Origin: Epinephelus fuscoguttatus
Lineage: Eukaryota > Chordata > Actinopteri > Perciformes > Serranidae
Assembly: GCF_011397635.1 (NCBI RefSeq)
Contig: NC_064773.1
Span: forward strand, 24,468,449 to 24,532,448
DNA: 64,000 nucleotides
Direction: 5' to 3'
Positions within the stretch are counted from its first letter, which is position 1, and every line of letters starts with the position of its first letter. Below, piece by piece: positions 22,826 through 40,337 of the stretch. The notes below the pieces were generated by a model that was given only the letters and a program-made list of their open reading frames with translations, was not told where the DNA came from and did no database searches. Made by a program: the position numbers and the translations under genes.

Positions 22826-22851
22826 CCGGAAGTACTTGCAGTAACTTCCGG
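22826..22851. promoter_or_regulatory. Inverted pair of ETS sites, tmem209 promoter
   Basis: CCGGAAGT and ACTTCCGG lie head to head about 10 bp apart. Each is a full ETS (GABPA-type) core in opposite orientation. The pair is about 450 bp upstream of the tmem209 coding exon, directly before a candidate non-coding first exon (donor GCGTG|GTATGA near 22899), and suggests a TATA-less housekeeping promoter. Confidence 0.55.
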
Positions 22852-23226
22852 ATAAAATACGAACTATGCAGCGGTGCAGTTGTCATTCACTTCAGCGTGG
22901 TATGAAATATCTAGAAGTTATTATCTGCATTTTTTATTTGTATTTTTGTCGTATTGTTGTTATACAGTTATGTATTACTGGTTGTTAGTTTTACACTGAA
23001 ACCATACTTTCCCCGCAAATTCTGTATTGTTTATATTTAAGCTAGCTAACTTTAGCTAACCGTTTTGCTAGCAGGTCGGGTAACTGTGGTGTACCGTCAA
23101 TTCTAACTGTTCAGTAGGCACACAACAGTGTTGTGTGATGTCTAGCTAAAGGATACTGATTTGTTCAGTAATAAACACACGCTACGTGTTAGTCGTAACT
23201 TTTAAGATGTTTTAATCTTCTCTTGA

Positions 23227-30307
<7,081 letters not shown>

Positions 30308-31105
30308 TGTGTCAACATTTACAAGAAACAAACAGCTGCAAGTGGATTTTTTTTCCCACAATGCTGTGTGGCTACACTGGCTGGAGTACCGCCTCAACAC
30401 AAGGACCGCTCTGGAGAAGCAGCACTTAACTTTAAAAGACAATAAATGCATATTTTTGGAGATTTTCTCAATTTACGTGCACAAACTGGTAACACTCTGT
30501 ATTGTCATTTTAAGGACACATTTCTGTTGCACCACAGTGTGTTTATAATGCACTGCAGAGCTGAGTTTTTAACATTGTTTGGTTTTCTGATTTTGTATTT
30601 TGAGAATGTACCAGCATGGCAGCCTTGTAAATAATATACCTCAGATTTCTCTGGTTAATTGTAAAGGGCTCGGACCCATTTAGCATGAATGTAAATACAG
30701 TATGTGTGTTCTTGACTTTTGTTTCTTCTGCTTCAATGTCCTATTGCAACTGGTATGTTTTGTTTTCCAGTAGTTGAATGATTGCTGTAGTAGGGATGCT
30801 CTTGACATGCTTGAAGTCACTTACAGAAACTGGACTTGAAGAAAACAAAAGTATTCTGTAGGAGTGAAGCTTCCCATAGTACTTGGCTGCGATGCAACAC
30901 ATAACGTACAGTGTTGATTCTTTTTGATATGCGACAGAGATAAAATGAGAAGCCTTTGAATCACCAAAGTCTTTTTTTTTGGAATATAACATCTTGTACA
31001 AAAGCCATTTGTCACATTTCAAACCTCCCGTGTTTTTTTCAATTATGCTATTTTACATTTGTCACAAGAGACGTGAAAATAAAATTGAGATATTAAAAAG
31101 AAACA
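30308..31105 (+). other. tmem209: 3'UTR of tmem209
   Basis: After the TGA at 30305-30307 no protein-like frame follows. Two AATAAA signals are present, at 30442-30447 and 31078-31083, so short and long 3' ends of about 150 and 800 nt are both possible. Confidence 0.55.
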
Positions 31106-31586
31106 GTTGAAGCATCTTATTTTTTTATATATATCGTTTTGACTATCATGGGCATCCACTTGGTGGCAATGTAGATCGTTTTATAAGATGTGACCTTATG
31201 CCTGGTCCCATTTTCTCATATGACATACTGCATATCCACCGCACAGAGCACTGTAATGTGATGCAGTGTCTTCTGCAGCAACGTCCAGTGAATGTCTTGA
31301 GACTGGTGAATAATACTGACAATTTATACGAATTATTCAAATAAATCTGTCAACATTGGTTGAGGACACACTGGGAAATTCCTTTATACTGTACAAGTGA
31401 TTAAGTGTATCCTAGTGCTATGAGTTCATGTGTTAAACCAAGGATTTAGGACAAAATTAAGAAGATGCTGCATTTAAGAAAACCATGTAGACATTTTATA
31501 TATGATTGTCCTGTGAGCAAACAGCAATATCTGGCATAAATCGCGTTTGTTTTGTAGTTTAGTGTCGTCCTCTTTTACGACAAACG

Positions 31587-31639
31587 CAATTTCCCATCAC
31601 GCACTTCGCAGTGTATCCTTTTTGGCAGGGAAATGTAGT
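31587..31639. promoter_or_regulatory. Two ZNF143/SBS-like motifs upstream of ahcyl2
   Basis: CAATTTCCCATCACGCAC (31587-31604) and, in the opposite orientation, GGGAAATGTAGT (31628-31639) both resemble the ACTACAATTCCC(ATxATGC) motif bound by ZNF143/Staf. They lie 260-310 bp upstream of the ahcyl2 start codon, in the roughly 800-bp gap after tmem209. The match of each is partial. Confidence 0.4.
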
Positions 31640-31900
31640 CTTTCCATCGATAACGAGTGCTTTTAAGCTAAATTAAAATTCATATGTCAGTTGTTTTGTT
31701 GTATCTCCATCATTTTGTCTAGTGTTTGGTACACCTGTGTGTGTGGCTATCATTGGTATTGGAGGTGGCACGTGAGGGACATCTTTAGATAGTTTGAGAA
31801 ACTACACGGACCATAATGCATTTCGCCAGAGTCGCTCCTCCGCTCACATCCGCTCGACTCGCTATTTGTGTTGTAAAAAGGACTTTGTGAAACTGCAGCG

Positions 31901-32236
31901 ATGTCAGTCCAGGTTGTAGCAGCGAAAATGGCAGAGGTCGAACTCAAAGACGTCCCCACCGGTAAAGACTTACCGGCCGGCTCCCCGATGACACCGACCT
32001 CGGAGGGCAAGACTCTCGGCAGAGTCGACCCGCACGAGGCCGGTTCCTCCGCCGCTACGACCCCTCCAGCGGAGCCCTCCGCGAAAGCCGGGGAAGGCAG
32101 CCTGGGTATGCTCACCCCGAACCCCGCGAAGATGCCGCAGGCGTCGGCTATGAAGCGGACGGACCCGCAGCAGAACGGCGGAGAGGCTTTTGTGAACCGT
32201 GACGGTACCGTCGCCGAGGCTCCGCGGATGAAAAAG
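31901..32236 (+). CDS. ahcyl2: First coding exon of ahcyl2 (Long-IRBIT), partial gene
   Basis: The exon encodes 112 residues beginning MSVQVVAAKMAEVELKD and ending ASAMKRTDPQQNGGEA, then RDGTVAEAPRMKK. It lines up with the human AHCYL2 start (MSVQVV, EVELKD, KVPQASAMKR, GGEA, DGTV.EAPR..KK). This is the Long-IRBIT-specific N-terminal region: low-complexity, rich in Pro, Ala and Thr. The S-adenosylhomocysteine-hydrolase-like domain and the phosphorylated serine-rich segment lie on later exons outside the window. The mammalian protein regulates the bicarbonate transporter NBCe1-B and is related to the IP3-receptor-binding protein IRBIT. The exon ends in phase 0 at AAG followed by GCAAGT, a GC-type donor; in mammals the next residues would be QIQFADQ. 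An overlapping GT site four bases on (32241) is weaker and would change phase. Confidence 0.9.
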
Positions 32237-35200
32237 GCAAGTGAGACAACATTCCCCCCTCCATAGCTAACGTTACTCTACCCTCGGTGTTATTGGACCA
32301 CCACTAAGCAGCTCGCCGCAATGAGAGCTCCCTGGGAAAGCTCGCATTGTGTGACGATGCTAACAGGCTAGCTTCACCCAGAGCTGATTCAGCTGTGTCG
32401 GTTAAAGCCTTTAATAACAGTATTCGGTGCTAATAACACTGTGGTGGGTGCAATAAGGGCTAAACACTGTTTTAAAAATAGGTGTACCCATTTCGTTTAG
32501 GCTGACATGGCTAAATCTTTAGGGCATGAGCCCAGTAGCTGGATAAAAGTGTCCAACTGTTCTCACAAGTTTTGCAGAGACTGAGAGCTGTGGTTCCCTT
32601 TGTAAAATCACAGCTCATGCTTATTTTTGGAGCTTTGTAGATGTGTGGCTGAGATTTATCAGTCGCAAAAGTAAAATCCGTTATCTTAACCTTTACACAA
32701 AAAATTATAAACTGAACATTTTTTAAGTTACACATGATACAGAATATGATGCTAGCTAAAGTAACCACTGTCAGTTACTTGAAAGGCAGCTTTAAGTGCT
32801 GTGTTAGCTGATGTATTGTTGTTTTCAGTAGCAGCTTTGTTATCTTATTTGGGAAACATTTGTGATGTAGCAAGCTGGCTTAAATACAGTCTGTGCAAGT
32901 GACAGACTGCTTTACTTTTGCATCTGTAAGGTAGCTCAAATGACCTTTGCTCCCTGCTTGACCTCAGGTTAGTATATTGAATGTATTTACAGCTCACTGC
33001 TTAGCATAGATCCACCGGTAATCTTAGTTTGATTGATGCAGTAACACCCAATGTGTGTGATCTAACTGAGACGTAACATTAGTCTGTAATCCTTGACCCC
33101 TGAGCGCTCCTGTCACCTAGTTTTCTCAAGCCTGATTTAGCCTCTAGATCACCTATACTTGAGTGAAGGGAGTTCCTGCCCTTGTGGCTTAATTCAGAGG
33201 TCACACTGACTTAACATGTCTTTTTCTCAGCAGGCAGGGATCCAAAAACTGCTCGGCTGTGGTTGTGACCTAAATGCATCTTATCTTTTTTGTCTCTCGC
33301 AAAGTCTTGATTAGGACCGTAGTGGATATGAAGGGCAAGGTTCAAGGAAAGAACAAATTTTTGATAAGGAGTTCTTTGAGGAAGCTTCCAGCTCTGTCCC
33401 TTTGATCAGTTATTAGTAACAATTGACAATAATTTATAGCCTGTGGTCACTCCAGTGCATTAATTTATTTTAGATATGCACATGGAGAGACTGATTCATT
33501 GACTTCCTGCGGCCGTGTGATCTTAACAACCCCAAAATGGGCTTGTTGTTGGTTTTGACATGGACTTTCCTCATTGTGTTGGTCAGTTTCTGCTCCCCCT
33601 GTGATTTCAATGTAAAGTACATGTTAAGCGTGTCTTAACTTGTTTTGGAAAACCAAAACGTTGAATGACTTATCAGGGTGATACCAGTTGGCGTCAAACC
33701 AGTCGGATGGGATACATCCACCACTCACACCCCCTGCCACGCACTGACAGTGATCCTATCCCGTTAGACAACCCCTGAGGAAACCCCAATAGGAGCAGAG
33801 CTGGATTGTGAGAATGGACTGCGCATCAACAGCATTTCAGAGGAGACTGCTTTACGTACCAACTGTTACAGCAAGTAGACACATGGAAGTACAACAGCAG
33901 TCAGGAGCACTGGACGAACAGGCTGATCCACAATTGGTGGACGGCCTGAACTTGGATGTACCGGATGGCAACAGCCACATCTGGATTATTGAGGAGACCA
34001 ATTTTGCGTACAGGACCATGGTACAAAAAGTTAATTTCAGAATTACTACTTTATTTGGTAAAACATTTCATGATCATAAGTTTGTCATCATGTATGTCTT
34101 GAAAGAAGAAGAAGAAACTAGTATTTGGCTAGTCTGTCAGTGACAACATTTATATCATTAAACTTAAAATATTCAAATGCACAAATGCAGTTGATTTTAT
34201 GTTGGAATAAACTTGTCATTATAGTTGTTATATATTTTTTTATTTGAAATTAAATGTAGTTACTCTGTTTATATTTATTAAGAACGTTTTTTCTGATGTT
34301 AATAATGAGAGCGATTTGTAGGATATTCTCTGTCAGTGCAGTCTATTTTAATTTAAAGAGATCATGTTAATGTAAAAAGACCATTTTAACCTAAAAGAGG
34401 GCATCTCTAAATTTTTAGGGGTCAAAGGTTGTTTTTCCTTATTCATATAATGCACAGACCAGTAAGCCTGAATAATGGATAATAGACACTCTAAATACAC
34501 TGAGGCAGATTCAGTCCATTACGTTAATTTAAATACTCTGTTGTCACTGCATTTATCTGATCAACCACTTTAGTGTATATCCACCGGGACAGAAGGTTGC
34601 CTCTGTCCTATTTATAGATCACAAGGCATAGTGGGTCTTATGGCACACTGCATTATAGATATACGACCACAGCCTGGCCTTGCACATCTGCTGAATTCTG
34701 CTTATCCAGTGCAGTAAAGGGTAAGTGAAGCAGTGGAGCTGATGCAAGTATGCAGTCAGGCAGCAGTGTTGACTGACGGACTGGATGACTGGCTATCTTT
34801 TAATCCATGCCTTTATCATGTCGCCACATGAGGGGATTAAAAGGCCAGCTCTCTGTGGTAGGTGGGCCCAGATGTAAGCTTTTGGAGTCCAGTGATGAGT
34901 TTGATTGTAACCCACATGGCTTGGCACAAATACTGTATGTCCGGCTTCTGGGAAGTCCAGGGTGATACCTCCGGCTGGGAAGAGAGGGAAATTGGCAGGC
35001 AACTGGTTCTGCAGGCACCAGGCGTAGTTGTTAGCATGGCAACTGTTTGTGGTTCTTGGCTAAGAGGGGTGTGTGTACATTCATCTGGATCGATTTATTG
35101 ATAATCAGAGATGCAAAGTGAAAACATTGATATCTTCATCTTCAAGATGCGCCTTTTTATATTTAAATTTCCATAGCACGTCTGTGTTACAGTTTCTGTC

Positions 35201-35472
35201 CAAATGCACCTCTTTCCTAAACATTCAAACAGCGCTTGTGACCTAGCACCAGGCAGACAATGGCAACTAGCCAAGAAAAAGACAACAAGGATACTTTCTG
35301 ATATTGTCTAATTTTGATCGCAGGCCCCTGAATGAAATCAAAATCAAAATCATTGCAGACTCTGTGATATCAGCAAATGTCATATTGCTGTCCAACAAAT
35401 CTGTATAATATCGAATCGTGATGAAACTTCTGATTTACATACTTATTGGCTAATGCTGCTGCAGGCCTTGTT

Positions 35473-36098
35473 TTAGGGCCCAGACACACCAAACCAAAAT
35501 CAAAGAACTAGTGGTTGGCAAAGGCCAACAGTTGCATCACCTTATGTTGCCTGCGCCTTGGCCAAAAAGTTGAACTGAACACACCACAAAGACTGCAACA
35601 AACAGCCAACTCACATATAAATTTTACGCCTGTGTACCATCAGGTGGCTGTAGCCTGTATTCGTCATTCAAGAACAGAAACCGAAAGGATGGATTCAAGA
35701 CGCTAGTTAGCTATTTAGCACATTAACAACACAACACTGACGTTGAAAGAACAAAGGATATTTACCTAACACTAACAGTTGCAAATCATTTCTGCTGAAG
35801 AGCTCAATGGCAAAAAATATAAAATAATAATCTCACCTAATATAACAAATTTGATCTCACAGCTTCTTGGTTTTTGTTTACTTTCCTCACTTACGTCTCG
35901 TTAACTGAGCTGAACTAACAATCCGAGTGATTTCAGTCACCAATAGGCTCCACTGGCTCTGACGCAAATTCAACATGATGAATCGGCAGCAGGTAACAAG
36001 GGCCAACTAGTGCCAATGGTGCAGGACACACTGCAAAAACTAAGGTGACACACTCAACTGACACTGACCAATGGCTGATGGTTGGCTTGGTGTTTCAT
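35473..36098 (-). mobile_element. Harbinger-like non-autonomous element, copy 1
   Basis: The left end reads TTAGGGCCCAGACACACCAA and the right end GGTTGGCTTGGTGTTTCAT, giving imperfect inverted ends. Read in reverse, the whole segment aligns with the pieces of the element at 43548-44590: shared blocks include GGCCGACTAGTGCCAAT versus GGCCAACTAGTGCCAAT and CTTGAATCCATCCT. No transposase is visible. Assignment to PIF/Harbinger is tentative and rests on end sequence and a possible TWA target site in the second copy. Confidence 0.6.
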
Positions 36099-37603
36099 AT
36101 TAGGTTAGTGGGGCCACCTGCCTGGGGCCTTAATCGAAGAGGATTGTTTACCTGTTGGGCAGACTGACCAAACACAAGACTTTTCACTTCATAAGCCGTC
36201 ATGGTACTGACTGACTAAACACTTCTTCCCTGATCTTCAACAGCAACCACCCAATTTCCCAACAGGTTTTAGAAAAGTATGCGTGGCGATATTTTTTGAA
36301 TGACTCCAGGGAGCAGAGCGTTGGTAAGGTCATCCCTCTCCCGTGTAGTGTTATGTCACCTACTAAGCTGTTGTTCCTGTAAGAGCTTGCTGGTAAACAG
36401 GCTTACAGTGACCTGTGGCTGCTCTATTCGGGAAGAGAACTTTGTGGAAGAAGACGTAATGTATTCAGAAAAACATGGGATTTAATGTAATGCTCCACTT
36501 TCTCCAGTGTGATTCTGCATTTCCATCAGTTCTAATGTAGTCCCTCAGTATTTGTATTGATGGCATTTTCTTTAAACTTTGTCTGCTAGCCATGTTGTTA
36601 CACTATAGTGATTTAATCCTGGTGGGACAGGCAGGCAGGTAAGCATGTAGAACTTGTTGAACCCATCTGAGCTAAAGGTAAATGGTTAATGAAGAAGTTA
36701 ATTAAGCTAACAGAAGGCCACAGGGTGTAGTTAGCTCTGTAGCCAGCTTGCTTATTCACTTCCATTCGTAGTCTCACAACTACACAACGGTTTCTAGTAA
36801 AAGATAAGCAGTTACTGCTCTGTGAGTTGTCAGCATTCTCATCTTCATACAAGGTCACTGAGCATCTTCATCTGTCCGTGACTGTCCTGAGCTATAATGG
36901 AGAACATGTCACTTTCCTTCCCCTGTGCCCTCTCATTTATGAGTCACCTCCGAGACCGAGCTGGTCTGTACATGTCTGTGAGTGCATGCACAGTGGTTAT
37001 CGCATGCACTTCCCCAGAGGATCCTGTCTTCTTTTATTGGAGTCAAAATGTGGTCATAGCCTAACCCTACTTTTGTCTTTGTTTAGTGGTTTTAAGAATA
37101 TCTAATATCTTGGACTGTACAGGAACTTGTGTAACTTTGGCCTTGATAGTAATCAACAGTATGATTGGCTGTATTTGTTTACATTAGATTAGAGACCAAC
37201 AGAAAGATGCAGGGTTTTCAACATTAAAGCCAGGAAGATGTAATTAAGTCATTTTACTGAAATACGTTTTTGTAAAGATCTGTTTCCCCTATCCACAGTA
37301 TAACACAAGTGTAAAATTTATTTTCAGAGGAGAAAATGCCATCTTAATGTGAAAGGACATTAACAAACACATCTGGATTCAAAGTGAGTATACAAGCATT
37401 TGCCAGCTGCGCTGTCTTTGGCAGCAACATAAAAAGCGCCAAATGTCAGTATATTGCCAGCCTTTATGACACTTAACCACATTAGACAGAGAGAGCGTCT
37501 TTTAAGGCGGACAAACACACATGCACGCATCCTTTTGCTGTGTGTTGACGCAGGGAATGTGGAACCCTGGTGTGAAGTCTGAGAAAAGCCCCGAGAAAGA
37601 GCA

Positions 37604-37721
37604 AAGGAGTGAAAGGGAGCATTGGATCCAAATCTAGCTGTCCTTCAGTCTTCCATCTCTTTTTCTATGGCTGTTAAACTCAAAGGAAAAATGGACTTTC
37701 AAGTTTGTTTGTGGCTGTTAG
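37604..37721 (+). repeat. Direct repeat, left copy (about 118 bp)
   Basis: The sequence from AAGGAGTGAAAGGGAG to GTGGCTGTTAG matches 38505-38624 block by block: AAGGAGTGAAAG, TTGGATCCA, CCAGCCATCC versus CTAGCTGTCC, CTCAAAGGAAA, ATATGGAC versus AAATGGAC, and GCTGTTAG at the end. The two copies are clearly diverged. A TIR element lies exactly between them. Confidence 0.75.
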
Positions 37722-38502
37722 TAGGCATGTCACGATAAAAACTTTTGTTGGACAATATATTGAACCAGAAATAATTGTAATAAACAGTATTATTGTCATT
37801 TTAAAACCATTTTATGCCATTTTAAACCATTTTTAAAAAGTAATTAACGCCTGTCAATATGTACAAGAGTAAATAAAACAGTTGTACTACCTTTATAGGA
37901 GTTCCCCAGAACCACTGAGTTTGAGACTTAATACAAAATTTGGCCAACAAAGACGAAACCAAGTGAGATGAATAGACAAGCTTAGCGAAGCTCCGACAAC
38001 ACCGCAGTTACCACAGTAATCCCGCTGGTGTGCTGCAGTCTGCTCCCAGGGATGTATAGCCTGGGAGTTTGGTGGTTTGCTGGTGGATTTACAGAGTTGG
38101 GGATGAAGATGCTGGGGGGTAAAACTTCAAACAACGGACTTTTGGGCTCATTGCCAGGGTTTCGCAAGCTAACGACGATCAGGACTTTGCTGCTTCCACT
38201 CCAAAAGTGTAGCTGCAGGCTACCAGTAAGCTACGCGGTGTCGTCTTTGAAAGTGTTTTTTTTTTTTCCGGACTCTCACAAGCAGGCAGGGATGAAGAGA
38301 AAAAAGTGAGAACCCAAGTCTCATAATGTCCAGGCACCCTACTGTTTATTCTGGCATCATGTTGGCTAAAATGTTGATGACATTTTTTTGTGAACAAACA
38401 AGTATGTAAACACAACTGATAAAATGAAGGTCAGCAAAATGATCAAGGTCATGTCCATATATCTTACGATAACTCAATAATGCAATTATCGTGATAGGCC
38501 TA
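37722..38502. mobile_element. hAT-like TIR element between two direct repeats
   Basis: The element begins TAGGCATGTCACGATAA and ends TTATCGTGATAGGCCTA, whose reverse complement is TAGGCCTATCACGATAA, so the terminal inverted repeats match in 14 of 17 positions. The length is about 781 bp and no transposase is visible. It abuts the left direct repeat and stops two bases before the right one. Confidence 0.7.
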
Positions 38503-38504
38503 TG

Positions 38505-38624
38505 AAGGAGTGAAAGATGAGTGTTGGATCCAGATCCAGCCATCCCTCATTCTTCTACCCCTTTTTTCCATGGATGTTCAGCTCAAAGGAAATATGGACC
38601 GCCCATTGTCTGTGTCGCTGTTAG
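38505..38624 (+). repeat. Direct repeat, right copy (about 120 bp)
   Basis: This is the partner of 37604-37721, running from AAGGAGTGAAAGATGA to GTGTCGCTGTTAG. It starts two bases after the hAT-like element ends. Confidence 0.75.
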
Positions 38625-39734
38625 ACTTTCCCAATCCATTCCCAACCTCTGATCCCTAACTTGTGGAGGTCAGAGAGTTTTGGTGAAAGATTTGCAGTAG
38701 CCACACCATTTATCCACTTTGTTTTTAGACAAACTGACAGTAGGTTTCTCACTATCATAACTATCACGTCACTTTTCTAACCATAAGCTTGATGTGGTCA
38801 ATACACACTTGAGAGAGGAAATCGATGTAGAAATTGTTCTGCATATTTAAAAGTCATACTGTGTTCTCAAACAGGACTAGAAAACACTTAAAGAATCACT
38901 TAAACTTCTCCTCATCAAACATAACACTGTTCTATTTTGTACTCTTATCTTTCAAAGGAACTTATGTAAAACACTTGTTTTAATTTCAGTTTAAATCACA
39001 GAATTTCTATCTTACTTGTGCCTATAAAACTGCACGGCCAGTCTTTCCTCTTTAAGAGCGACATGAATATTGTTTTAGAAACTGAGTGACAAGAGTTTGC
39101 CTTGAAGCTCCTGCTATCTCTGTCTGGCTCTGTAATAGATTAAACATTGCTGTGCTTTATATTGTGCTGACAAGAGCTTTCATTGGCTGTTGAGTCATCA
39201 TGGAGGACAGCAAGTAAGTTTGACCATTGTCAGAGGTCGCTGGGGTGGATGAGGGACAGACTGTGACCCAGGCAGTGTGCAGATAGATGATGGAGTCCCT
39301 GGCTTGATCAGGTGGGACTAACTGAGAAAAAGAAGACCTAATCACAAGGCTTGGAGCAGAGCCTCAGCCAGGCCTGCACATGAAGCACTTGCTAATATTA
39401 TTATGCCCTTGGTTAGGGCTGTATTGAGAAACGGGGGTTGGGGAGTAGATGGAGTTTTTACATGCTTATTTGACTACACCCTGGGTGTTAATGATTTATC
39501 GATGATTGGCGAGTCACTGGTAAGAATGTGATCAAGCAAGAACACAAGTTGGCTTGGCAGTACATACTTCTTCTCCTGACATGAGTTGTAGTGTTTCTTT
39601 AGCAGATACCTGCTGTGTGCCTTGTCATGAACAATGATGGATTATATAAAATATTGTAACATGACTAAGGATAAATGCAAGACATTGCTGAAAATGTGCA
39701 TTCCTATTAATTCCTGTTAATGAATTAGAGGGCA

Positions 39735-40093
39735 AGAGGGTTGCTGGTTCGATCCCGGGCGTGGGAGCCCTTCTGTGTGGAGTTTGCATGTTCTCCCCGT
39801 GTCAGCGTGGGTTCTCTCCGGGCACTCCGGCTTCCTCCCACAGTCCAAAGACATGCAGATTGGGGACTAGGTTAATTGATAACTCTAAATTGTCCATAGG
39901 TGTGAATGTGAGCGTGAATGGTTGTTTGTCTCTATGTGTCAGCCCTGCGATAGTCTGGCGACCTGTCCAGGGTGTACCCTGCCTCTCGCCCGATGTCAGC
40001 TGGGATAGGCTCCAGCCCCCCCTGCGACCCTCAAGAGGATGAAGCGGTTAGAAGATGAATGAATGAATGAATGAATGAATGAATGAATGAATT
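39735..40093 (+). mobile_element. 5'-truncated SINE with LINE-type tail and GAAT repeats
   Basis: The element opens with a perfect tRNA B box (GGTTCGATCCC, about 39747) but lacks an A box. It continues with GTTTGCATGTTCTCCCCGTG, CCTCCCACAGTCCAAAGACA, GGCGACCTGTCCAGGGTGTA and GCTGGGATAGGCTCCAGCCC, the well-known tail shared by fish SINEs and LINEs. It ends in about nine GAAT units, the expected 3' microsatellite. The truncation at the 5' end is typical of target-primed insertion. Confidence 0.75.
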
Positions 40094-40310
40094 ATAGACA
40101 GCTACGTGGCACATGTGCAGGGAGAAATGTATTACATCAAGAATTATGTATATTTGTATAGCATTTAGTACCCTTTATTGTTTTTCAGTGCTTCATATTG
40201 CATATAGTAGATGCTCAGAAGGCACTTACATTTCCTTAGGATCAGTAAAGGTAATTCCATCTGAATCATTTTATTGTTCCTAATGGGGATGTTCTATTTT
40301 TGGTGCACAC

Positions 40311-40337
40311 AATCATATATATATATATATATATATA
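40311..40337. repeat. AT microsatellite
   Basis: A pure (AT)n run within the ahcyl2 intron, followed by GT-rich sequence. Confidence 0.85.

Noticed and set aside
33808-34143. A 111-codon frame on the plus strand
   Set aside because: It begins without a splice acceptor or promoter, no domain is recognisable, and the flanks look like decayed intronic sequence; I could not support a gene or a retrocopy.
39735-39765. Possible tRNA gene (GGTTCGATCCC)
   Set aside because: Only a B box is present, without an A box or cloverleaf; the following sequence is a SINE/LINE tail.
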